Under the pieces are notes generated by a model that was not told the origin of the DNA, made no database searches, and saw only the letters and a program-made list of their open reading frames with translations. 64,000 bases of DNA. Source: Actinomycetota bacterium (GTDB lineage Bacteria; Actinomycetota; Acidimicrobiia; Acidimicrobiales; Ilumatobacteraceae). Within the stretch, counting starts at the first letter, position 1. Each line of letters opens with the position of its first letter. Location of the stretch: NCBI GenBank assembly GCA_016700055.1, contig CP064997.1, positions 1,364,001 to 1,428,000 on the forward strand. Direction: 5' to 3'. Made by a program: the position numbers and the translations under genes. Below, one piece after another: positions 1 to 8,467 of the stretch.

Positions 1-666
1 GCAGCCGTCCACGTGCAGGTTGATGCCGTGCTCGACGGCGAGCTCGCTCAGCTGCGCGATCCCGTCGACCAGCCCGTGCGGGTAGGTGCCCGCCGAGCCG
101 ACGAGGGCGACCGTGTTCGAATCGACCATCGCTGCCGCGGCCTCGACGTCGACGACGTACTGGTCGGTCACCGGCGCCTTGCGTAGCTCGATGCCGAAGT
201 AGTGGGCGCCCTTGTCGAACGCCGGGTGCGCGGTGACGGGCATCACCACGTTCGCCCGGGTGATCCCCCGCGCCCGGCCCCACTCGCGGTACACGAGCAG
301 CGGGTTCATCAGGCTCTCGGTGCCGCCGCTCGTCAGCACACCGCACACCGACTGCTCCGCCACCGCGTCGGCGTGCATCAGGTCGGCGGTCATCGCGATG
401 AGCTCACCTTCGAACTTGGTCGCGCTCGGGTACATGTCCCGTTGCAGCACGTTCGCGTGGCTGTACAGCCCGAACACCTCGTTCAAGAACGCGTAGTGCT
501 CCTCGTCGCCGGAGTAGATCGACCCCGAGATCCGCCCCTCGTGGTAGGGGGCGTCCTCCAGCCCGGCCATCGCCCGCACCTCCGCGAGCAGGTCATCGTG
601 GGAGCGGCGGTGCTCGGGGAAGTGCCGCTGCACCGGGTACTGCTCGGCGTACGGGAAGGGTGCCAT
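1..666 (-). CDS. PLP-dependent decarboxylase / sphingosine-1-phosphate lyase-like protein (partial, 3' end outside window)
   Basis: About 222 N-terminal residues are visible, starting at an ATG (664-666) four bases after the stop of the kinase gene; the C-terminus lies beyond the window edge. The sequence resembles group II PLP decarboxylases of the sphingosine-1-phosphate lyase / glutamate decarboxylase type: an N-terminal YSGDEEHYAFLNEVFG segment, then MYPSATKFEGELIAM, then the cofactor-binding TSGGTESLMNPLL stretch, and finally a TAHPAFDKGAHYFG segment and HVDGC near the edge. The catalytic PLP-lysine would lie in the missing part, so activity cannot be judged. It is the last visible gene of an operon with the amidotransferase and sugar kinase upstream. 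The substrate is unknown; an amino acid or phosphorylated long-chain base are the family options. Confidence 0.8.
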   Translation of the reverse strand, partial: MAPFPYAEQYPVQRHFPEHRRSHDDLLAEVRAMAGLEDAPYHEGRISGSIYSGDEEHYAFLNEVFGLYSHANVLQRDMYPSATKFEGELIAMTADLMHADAVAEQSVCGVLTSGGTESLMNPLLVYREWGRARGITRANVVMPVTAHPAFDKGAHYFGIELRKAPVTDQYVVDVEAAAAMVDSNTVALVGSAGTYPHGLVDGIAQLSELAVEHGINLHVDGC

Positions 667-670
667 CGCG

Positions 671-2281
<1,611 letters not shown>

Positions 2282-2323
2282 CGACTGCGACGGTAGCCCT
2301 ACCGGGCGGCGCCGCCGGCAGCC

Positions 2324-3001
2324 CTACTCGCCGGCCACCTCGGCGCAGAACCAGTCGACGAGCCGGCCGGCGTTCGGGCGGGACTCGGCGGTGTGGCGGC
2401 GCGAGTCGTCGAGCACCGATTGCGGGTCCTTGCCCATCCGCACCAGCTCGTCGGCACCCTGCGCGGTCCAGCGCACGAGCATCGACTCGGTCGCCTCGGG
2501 GTGGAACTGCACCGCGAAGGTGCGCCCAAGGCGGATGGCCTGCGGACCGACGGGTGAGCGGGCCAGCTCGGTGAACCCCGGCGGCGCGGTGAACGAGTCG
2601 TAGTGCCACTGCAGCCACGGGCCGCTCGCGATCGCGCTCGGCGCGTCGGTGTCGACGTCGTACCAGCCCACCTCGGGCTCGACGGCCCGCTGCACCGAAC
2701 CACCCAGTGCATGGGCGACGACTTGCGCGCCGAAGCAGATCGCGAAGAGCGGCATGCCGCGACGGTGGGCCTCTTGCACCAGCGCCACCTCGGCGCCGAC
2801 CTCGTCGGCGATGTGGGGCCAGTAGACGCTCCACTCCGAGCCGAGCAGCAGCACCAGCTCGTGCCCGTCGAGCCGGGGCCAGTCGCCGGGGCTCTCCCGG
2901 TGGCACTCCGTGAAGGCGTAGCCGTGCGAGCGGAATCGGTCGCCGACGAAGCCGGAGTCCAGGTCGTTCGCGTTGGCGATCACGAGGGCACGCACCGCCA
3001 T
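2324..3001 (-). CDS. Class I glutamine amidotransferase
   Basis: A 225-residue stand-alone GATase-1 protein like those related to the GMP synthase glutaminase domain. The nucleophile elbow is FAICFGAQVVAHALGG with Cys89; the other two triad members are His167 and Glu169 in FAVQFHPEAT. The start MAVRALVIAN was chosen because the reading frame further upstream is only the antisense of the neighbouring gene. The start codon is 15 bp from the start codon of the divergent threonine ammonia-lyase, which leaves no room for two ordinary leaders. Stand-alone proteins of this family often hydrolyse gamma-glutamyl compounds or serve an unknown synthase; no synthetase partner is visible. Confidence 0.85.
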   Translation of the reverse strand: MAVRALVIANANDLDSGFVGDRFRSHGYAFTECHRESPGDWPRLDGHELVLLLGSEWSVYWPHIADEVGAEVALVQEAHRRGMPLFAICFGAQVVAHALGGSVQRAVEPEVGWYDVDTDAPSAIASGPWLQWHYDSFTAPPGFTELARSPVGPQAIRLGRTFAVQFHPEATESMLVRWTAQGADELVRMGKDPQSVLDDSRRHTAESRPNAGRLVDWFCAEVAGE

Positions 3002-3016
3002 TACGGTACGGCAGAC

Positions 3017-4264
3017 ATGGGACGCCCGGAGATCCGGCTCGACATCGGGCTCGACGACGTGCTCGCCGCGCAGGCGGCGGGGGCTGGCGTCGTCAAGCGC
3101 ACGCCGACCACGTCGTCGGCCGCGCTGTCGAACCTGACCGGTGGTGAGGTCGTGTTGAAGGCCGAGAACCTGCAGCGCACCGGTTCGTTCAAGATCCGCG
3201 GGGCGATGGCCAAGCTGCACTCGCTCGGCCCGGCGGTGTCCGCGGGCGTCACTGCGGGCAGCGCCGGCAACCACGCCCAGGCGCTGGCCTTCGCGGCACG
3301 CACGTTCGGCGTGCCGTGCGAGATCTTCGTGCCCCTCGGCGCGCCGGTCGCGAAGATCCATGCATGCCTCTCGTACGGGGCGCGGGTGGTGGAGGGCGGC
3401 GCGTCGCTGACCGAGGCTGTCACCCTCGCCCAGGCCCGCGCCGGCGAGAGCGGGATGACGTTCTGCCACCCGTACGACGACCCCGTGGTGGTCGCCGGGC
3501 AGGGCACGCTCGGGCTCGAGCTGGCCGACGACGTGCCGCGGGTGCGCAAGGTGCTGATCCCCCTCGGCGGCGGCGGGCTGTCGAGCGGCACCGCGATCGC
3601 GCTGAAGGCGCGCCTTCCGCAGGTGGAGGTGATCGGCGTGCAGGCTGCCGCGTGCGCGCCCTACGCCGGCCAGCCGATCCCCGATGGCGCCGTGTCGACG
3701 CTCGCCGACGGCATCGCGGTGAAGTTGCCGGGTGCGGTCACCCGCCCCCTGGTGGAGCGCTGGCTCGACGGGGTGGCAGTGGTCGACGAGGAGGCGATCG
3801 CCGACGCCATGGTGCTGCTGATGGAGCGGGCCAAGTTGTACGTCGAGGGCGCAGGCGCGGTCGGAGTCGCGGCGCTGATGTCCGGGATGGTGCAGCCGGC
3901 ACCCGCCGAAGAGGGAGTCACCTGCGTGGTGCTGTCGGGCGGCAACGTCGACCTCGGCGTGGTACCCGGCCTGATCCGCCGCCACGAGACCGCCGCCGGC
4001 CGGCGCCTGATCGTGTTCGCCCGCATCAGCGACCGCCCCGGCGGCCTGGCCGAGCTGCTGTCGACCCTCGCCGGCGCGGGCGCGAACGTGATCGAGGTCA
4101 CCCACGTGCGCGAAGGCGTCAGCCTGAACGTGCGCGAGACGGGCGTGAACGTGGCGCTCGAGGTGCGCAGCCCCGCCCACGCCGAGGCGGTGCTGGCCGC
4201 TGCGCGCGCCGCCGGCCTCTACGTCGACCGCCCGGCCACCCCAACTTCTCGGTCGGATTCGTGA
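3017..4264 (+). CDS. ilvA: Threonine ammonia-lyase (threonine dehydratase) with C-terminal ACT domain
   Basis: A 415-residue fold-type II PLP enzyme that deaminates threonine to 2-oxobutanoate. The PLP lysine is Lys59 in RTGSFKIRGA, SAGNHAQALA follows as the substrate/PLP loop, and LGGGGLSSGTAIA is the glycine-rich phosphate-binding loop. Residues from about 335 form an ACT-like domain (FARISDRPGGLAELLSTLAG), suggesting allosteric control by an amino acid. The length fits the short catabolic/TdcB-like class with one ACT domain rather than the 500-residue IlvA form. The last residues (TSRSDS) and the stop codon are encoded by the left half of a palindromic repeat split by the IS30 element, so the native C-terminus may have been altered slightly. 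Confidence 0.92.
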   Translation: MGRPEIRLDIGLDDVLAAQAAGAGVVKRTPTTSSAALSNLTGGEVVLKAENLQRTGSFKIRGAMAKLHSLGPAVSAGVTAGSAGNHAQALAFAARTFGVPCEIFVPLGAPVAKIHACLSYGARVVEGGASLTEAVTLAQARAGESGMTFCHPYDDPVVVAGQGTLGLELADDVPRVRKVLIPLGGGGLSSGTAIALKARLPQVEVIGVQAAACAPYAGQPIPDGAVSTLADGIAVKLPGAVTRPLVERWLDGVAVVDEEAIADAMVLLMERAKLYVEGAGAVGVAALMSGMVQPAPAEEGVTCVVLSGGNVDLGVVPGLIRRHETAAGRRLIVFARISDRPGGLAELLSTLAGAGANVIEVTHVREGVSLNVRETGVNVALEVRSPAHAEAVLAAARAAGLYVDRPATPTSRSDS

Positions 4265-4265
4265 C

Positions 4266-5395
4266 GGCGAATTCAAGCGGTGGTCGACAAGCTCGGCGAA
4301 TCGTTCGGCTGGAGTATCCCATGCGAGGGTCTTGCGGGGGCGTCCGTTGAGGAGCGCAGCGATGTGGTCGAGATCGTCTGTGTGCACGGACAGGTCGGTG
4401 CTCTTCGGTAGGAATTGGCGCACGAGCCCGTTCCAGTTCTCATTGCTGCCACGTTGCCATGGCGAGTGCGGGTCGCAAAGTACACGTCGACGCCGGTGGC
4501 GACACTGAATCTTGGTGACTGGACATCTCGGTTCCTTGGTCCCAGGTCAGCGAGCGGACCAGCTGGGTTGGAAGGCGGGCGATGTTGGCTTCGATCCGCT
4601 CGTTGACATGGGCAGCGGTGCGAGCGTCGAGCTTGATCAGCATCCCCATCCGTGTGCTCCGCTCGACCAGAGTTGCCACGGCGCTGTTGCCGTTCTTGCC
4701 GATGACCAGATCGCCTTCCCAATGCCCGGGGCGGCCGGCTCGATCTCGGCGGGCCGCTCAGAAATGTTGACCATGTTCGGGACCGACCCCTGGTGTCCGG
4801 CGTGCGCGAGTGCGGCCGGCGGCGCCGCCCGCGACCGCAAGCAGGCGGCGAGCTCTTTGCGCAGCTCGCCTTTGGCCTGATGAACACCGCCTGATAGATC
4901 GACTCGTGCGACACCCACCACTGTGACTGATCAGGATGATCTCTGCGGAGACGTTCAGCACCGGGTGACCAGGTACGTTCACGAATCAAGGCCTGCACCT
5001 CGAGCCACAGCCACGGTCGTTGCTCGGTCCATGATGGCTTCGGACGTAATGCGGCCTGATCGGCATGCTCCTGGGCGACGAACGCCCGATAGTGATGGCG
5101 ACCGCGCGATCTCCGACCGATCGTTCCCCGATGACGACCCAACCGGATAGCGATCGCGCTGTTGGTCTCGTTGCGTTCGATCCCGACCCGGATCTCCTCA
5201 CGTTCCTCCAACGTCAAGGCATCGTCGCGGAGCTTGCGATCACGTAACACCGTCACAGCTTCCTCGGCACGCAGCCCAGCTCTTGGCGACACCGGCGATC
5301 GCAGCAGCTTCAACCCAGGTCGCACCCCGAGCCAGAGCCCTCAACCCTGGGAACACCACCGACAACCGCAACCTCGGCCGGCCAATCTGAGCCAT
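4266..5395 (-). pseudogene. IS30-family transposase, multiply frameshifted
   Basis: Reading from an ATG at 5395, recognisable IS30 transposase pieces occur in order but in different frames. MAQIGRPRLRLSVVFPGLRA is followed by an HTH segment TLEEREEIRVGIERNETNSA with WVSHESIYQAVF (frame 2), NISERPAEIEPAAPG (frame 3), then MATLVERSTRMGMLIKLDAR and SLTWDQGTEM (another frame, carrying the first catalytic Asp of the DDE core), and finally VHTDDLDHIAALLNGRPRKT with FAELVDHRL. At least four frame changes are needed to join them. Sequencing error alone is unlikely given that neighbouring genes are clean, so this is called a decayed transposase. Confidence 0.85.
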
Positions 5396-5444
5396 GCGAC
5401 ACCTCCTCAATCAGGAGCTGTCGCGCTCACCCCTTGAACTCGCC
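4266..5444 (-). mobile_element. IS30-family insertion sequence, degenerate
   Basis: A 1179-bp element. Its ends are imperfect inverted repeats: GGCGAATTCAAGCGGTG at 4266 and, on the opposite strand, GGCGAGTTCAAGGGGTG ending at 5444. It is flanked by a 3-bp direct duplication GAC, within the 2-3 bp range usual for IS30. The boundaries are supported independently because removing the element and one GAC restores a 47-bp palindrome that has a near-identical intact copy elsewhere in the window. The internal transposase reading frame is broken several times, so the element cannot move by itself. Confidence 0.88.
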
Positions 5445-5494
5445 GACACATAGCGCGACTCATCCGACCGAGAACGCGAGAGAATCGACGGACT

Positions 5495-6772
5495 ATGGGG
5501 ACCGGGACGACTGAGGGCGGGGATGCAGGGGCGGTGCACGTGCTCGGACCGCGGCTGCGCCAGTGGCTGGAGGATCACCACGACGAGCTCGTCGCCGTGC
5601 GTCGGTACCTGCACGCCAACCCCGAGCTCAGCCGGCAGGAACACGCGACGACGGCGTTCATCGTGCAGCGCCTCGTCGCCGCGGGTTTGCGGCCGAGGGT
5701 GTTGAGCGGGGGGACGGGCGTGGTGTGCGACGTCGGGCCGGCGCCAGGTGCCGGGCCTGATCACACGCCGACCGTTGCGCTGCGCGGCGACATCGACGCG
5801 CTGGCGATGAACGACGAGACCGACACCGGCCACCGCAGCACCGTCGCCGGCGTCGCGCACGCGTGCGGCCACGACGTGCACACGACAGTCGTCCTCGGCG
5901 CCGGGCTGTACCTGGCCCACGTGCAGCACCACCTACCGGGCCGGGTGCGGCTGATCTTCCAGCACGCCGAAGAGGTGGTCCCCGGCGGTGCCCGTGACGT
6001 GATCGCCGAGGCCGGGCTCGACGGTGTCGACGCGATCGTCGGCGTGCACTGCGAGCCGAAGATCGACGTCGGCAGCATCGGGCTGCGGCGGGGCGAGATC
6101 ACCTCGGCCGCCGATCGAGTGCGCATCACCCTGCGCGGGCCCGGCGGGCACACCGCCCGCCCCGAGCTCACCGTCGACCTCGTGCAGGTGCTCGCCAAGC
6201 TGATTGCCGAGCTGCCGCCGCTCGTCGCCGCCGCGGTCGCCGACGTCGCTGCGGTCAAGGTGGTCTTCGGCTCGGTGCACAGCGGCGACGCGGGCAACGT
6301 CATCCCCTCCCACGCCGAGCTGCGGGCCTCCGTGCGCACGCCGTCGGTAGAGGGGTGGACGCTGCTGCCGGGCATCGTCGAGCGCTCGATCCACGAGGTC
6401 CTGGCGGACACCGGCGCCGACGTGGAGATCGAGTACGTGCACGGCATCCCGCCGGTGCGCAACGACCCGGCGGTCACCGACGCCGTCGCGGCCGCGATCG
6501 CCGGCGAGCTCGCCGGCCACCAGGTGGTGGAGGCGCCACAGAGCTGGGGCGGCGACGACTTCGCCTGGTACACCCAGCTCGTGCCCGGCACGTACGTGCG
6601 CCTCGGCACGCACGACCCCTCCGGCGACGGTCCGCGCCTCGACATCCACTCGGGGCGCTTCGACGTGGACGAGCGGGCGATCCCGATCGGTGTGCGGCTG
6701 CTCGTCGCCTCCGCCCACCGGCTGCTCGCCGCCGCTTCGGCGGCGGCGTCAACAGGGGAGGACGGCAAGTGA
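5495..6772 (+). CDS. M20-family amidohydrolase (N-acyl-amino-acid / peptidase-like)
   Basis: A 425-residue metallohydrolase of the M20D type (aminoacylase, IAA-amino-acid hydrolase, hippurate hydrolase). Visible metal and catalytic segments are GDIDALAMNDE, HACGHDVHTTVVLGAG, FQHAEEVVPGGA, GVHCEPKIDVGS and the late SWGGDDFAWY. The lid/dimerisation domain starts near ITLRGPGGHTARP. The ATG at 5495 lies just after the palindrome that received the IS30 element. It is the first gene of a tight three-gene run: its stop overlaps the next start by 4 bp (GTGA). The substrate is an N-acylated amino acid or similar small amide, not resolvable further. Confidence 0.88.
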   Translation: MGTGTTEGGDAGAVHVLGPRLRQWLEDHHDELVAVRRYLHANPELSRQEHATTAFIVQRLVAAGLRPRVLSGGTGVVCDVGPAPGAGPDHTPTVALRGDIDALAMNDETDTGHRSTVAGVAHACGHDVHTTVVLGAGLYLAHVQHHLPGRVRLIFQHAEEVVPGGARDVIAEAGLDGVDAIVGVHCEPKIDVGSIGLRRGEITSAADRVRITLRGPGGHTARPELTVDLVQVLAKLIAELPPLVAAAVADVAAVKVVFGSVHSGDAGNVIPSHAELRASVRTPSVEGWTLLPGIVERSIHEVLADTGADVEIEYVHGIPPVRNDPAVTDAVAAAIAGELAGHQVVEAPQSWGGDDFAWYTQLVPGTYVRLGTHDPSGDGPRLDIHSGRFDVDERAIPIGVRLLVASAHRLLAAASAAASTGEDGK

Positions 6773-7200
6773 GCCCCGGCGCCCCTCATGCGTTGGCGCA
6801 CCTACGCGCCGCGTGCCTCGCCCTGCCGGAAGTGAACGAGCGGCTGAGCCACGGCTCGCCGACGTTCTTCATCCGTGACAAGAAGACGTTCGTGACCTTC
6901 GTCGACCACCACCACGGCGACGGGATCATGGGCATCTGGTGCGCGGCCCCGCCCGGGGTGCAAGAGCAGCTCGTCGAGGCCGAGCCGGAGCGCTTCTTCC
7001 GCCCGCCCTACGTCGGCCATCGCGGCTGGCTCGGCGTGCGCCTCGACGTGGACCCCGACTGGGAGGAGATGGCGGCGATCTGTGTGGAGGCCTACCGCCA
7101 GGTCGCCCCGAAGAAGCTCGTCGCCCAGCTCGACGCCGCCCAGCTCGACGGCTCGAACGACGGCTCGAACGACGACCCGAACGACGACACGGCGCGCTGA
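6769..7200 (+). CDS. MmcQ/YjbR-like (DUF1801-type fold) protein
   Basis: A 143-residue protein starting at a GTG that overlaps the M20 stop codon by four bases, which indicates translational coupling. It has the MmcQ/YjbR-like pattern: CLALPEVNERLSHGSPTFFI near the N-terminus, KKTFVTFVDHHHGDG in the middle, and PPYVGHRGWLGVRLD followed by DWEEMAAICVEAYRQVAPKKL. Members are small cytoplasmic proteins, sometimes annotated as DNA-binding, without a firm function. The C-terminus is a low-complexity Asn/Asp/Ser tail (GSNDGSNDDPNDD) that arose by short repeats and is not part of the fold. Confidence 0.8.
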   Translation: MSPGAPHALAHLRAACLALPEVNERLSHGSPTFFIRDKKTFVTFVDHHHGDGIMGIWCAAPPGVQEQLVEAEPERFFRPPYVGHRGWLGVRLDVDPDWEEMAAICVEAYRQVAPKKLVAQLDAAQLDGSNDGSNDDPNDDTAR

Positions 7201-7201
7201 C

Positions 7202-8467
7202 GTGGCGGCAGACTCGCCCGGCCCGGCGCCGAAACGACTCGCGGTGCGGCTCACCCCCGACGCGTTGCGCCAGGTGCGCGGCGGTCACCCGTGGGTGTAC
7301 GACGCGTCGATTCGATCCGTCACCGCCGGCGGCGCGCCGGGCGACCTCGCGGTGGTGTTCGATGCCGACCGCAAGTTCGCAGCGATCGGCCTGTGGGACC
7401 CGGCGTCGCCGATCCGGCTGAAGGTGCTGCACCGCGGACGTCCGACGACGATCGACGCCGGCTTCTGGCGCCAGCGGATCGCGGCTGCGCTCGATCGTCG
7501 CGCCCCGCTGCGCGACACCGCCGGCGGATCGGACGCGACCACCGCCTACCGCTGCGTGCACGGTGAGAACGACGGACTGCCCGGCCTCGTCGTCGACCGC
7601 TACGACACCACCTACGTGCTCAAGCTGTACAGCGCGGCCTGGATCCCACACCTCCGCGAGCTCATCAAGGTGCTCGAAGACCTGCTGCACCCGCGGGCGA
7701 TCGTGCTGCGGCTGTCCCGCGCGGTGCAATCGGGGCCGACGCACGGCTACGAGGACGGGATGACGATCGCCGGTACGCCCGTCACCGAGCCGGTGCGGTT
7801 CCAAGAGCACGGGCTCGCGTTCGAGGCCGACGTCGTGCACGGCCAGAAGACGGGCCACTTCCTCGACCAGCGTGAGAACCGCGCCAAAGTCGGCGCCTTG
7901 GCGGGCGCCAAGCGCGTGCTCGACGTGTTCTCGTGCACGGGCGGGTTCTCGGTGTACGCGGCCGCCGGCGGTGCGACCGAGGTGCACAGCATCGACGCCA
8001 GCGCTGCCGCGATCGACGCTGCCCGACGCAACATGGCCGCCAACGCAGACCGTGCCGCTGTCGCCGCCTGCCGCCACGAGACCACCGTCGGCGACGCCTT
8101 CGAGGTGATGGATCGCCTCGGCAGGGGTAGCCAGCACACCACCTACGACATCGTCGTCGTCGACCCGCCGTCGTTCGCGTCGAACGCGGCCGGCGTACCG
8201 AAGGCACTGACCGCGTACGCGCACCTCGCCAGGCTCGCCCTGCGCCTGGTGCGCCCCGGCGGGCTGCTGGTGCAGGCGTCGTGCAGCAGCCGGATCACCG
8301 TCGACGACCTCGCCCGCGCGGTGAACACCACCGCCGCCGCCAACGGCGTCAACGTCCGCGAGATCACCCGCACCGGGCACCCGCTCGACCACCCGATCGG
8401 CTTCCCCGAAGGTGCGTACCTGAAGGCGCTCTACCTGGAGGTCAGGGGGACGGCAGCCACCCGTTGA
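7202..8467 (+). CDS. Class I SAM-dependent rRNA methyltransferase (RlmI/RlmK-like)
   Basis: A 421-residue protein read from a GTG one base after the previous stop; a longer upstream reading only overlaps the YjbR-like gene. The N-terminal PUA-like part (RQVRGGHPWVYDASI) precedes a linker domain (NDGLPGLVVDRYD), and then comes a Rossmann methyltransferase with motif I VLDVFSCTGGFSVYAAAGG, the HSIDASAAAID acidic loop and the VVDPPSFASN motif IV. This is the layout of 23S rRNA m5C methyltransferase RlmI. The motif ends with QASCSSR, which contains a cysteine at the position used by m5C methylases. The target base is inferred from the family. Its 3' end overlaps the convergent protease gene by 26 bp. 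Confidence 0.88.
   Translation: MAADSPGPAPKRLAVRLTPDALRQVRGGHPWVYDASIRSVTAGGAPGDLAVVFDADRKFAAIGLWDPASPIRLKVLHRGRPTTIDAGFWRQRIAAALDRRAPLRDTAGGSDATTAYRCVHGENDGLPGLVVDRYDTTYVLKLYSAAWIPHLRELIKVLEDLLHPRAIVLRLSRAVQSGPTHGYEDGMTIAGTPVTEPVRFQEHGLAFEADVVHGQKTGHFLDQRENRAKVGALAGAKRVLDVFSCTGGFSVYAAAGGATEVHSIDASAAAIDAARRNMAANADRAAVAACRHETTVGDAFEVMDRLGRGSQHTTYDIVVVDPPSFASNAAGVPKALTAYAHLARLALRLVRPGGLLVQASCSSRITVDDLARAVNTTAAANGVNVREITRTGHPLDHPIGFPEGAYLKALYLEVRGTAATR

Larger units (their letters stand above)
4246..5474. repeat. Palindromic repeat A, copy 1 (interrupted by IS30 element)
   Basis: The bases 4246-4265 joined to 5448-5474 rebuild a 47-bp element with 13-bp perfect inverted arms (TTCTCGGTCGGAT and ATCCGACCGAGAA). 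It matches the reverse complement of the intact copy at 47199-47245 at 46 of 47 positions. The IS30 element splits it in the centre, with GAC repeated on both sides (4263-4265 and 5445-5447). The left half supplies the end of the threonine ammonia-lyase gene. In both copies the repeat lies at a gene 3' end, so a terminator-like role is possible. Confidence 0.85.

Noticed and set aside
2603..3016. In-frame upstream extension of threonine ammonia-lyase
   Set aside because: It runs antisense through the amidotransferase gene and adds only low-complexity sequence; ATG 3017 fits the family start.
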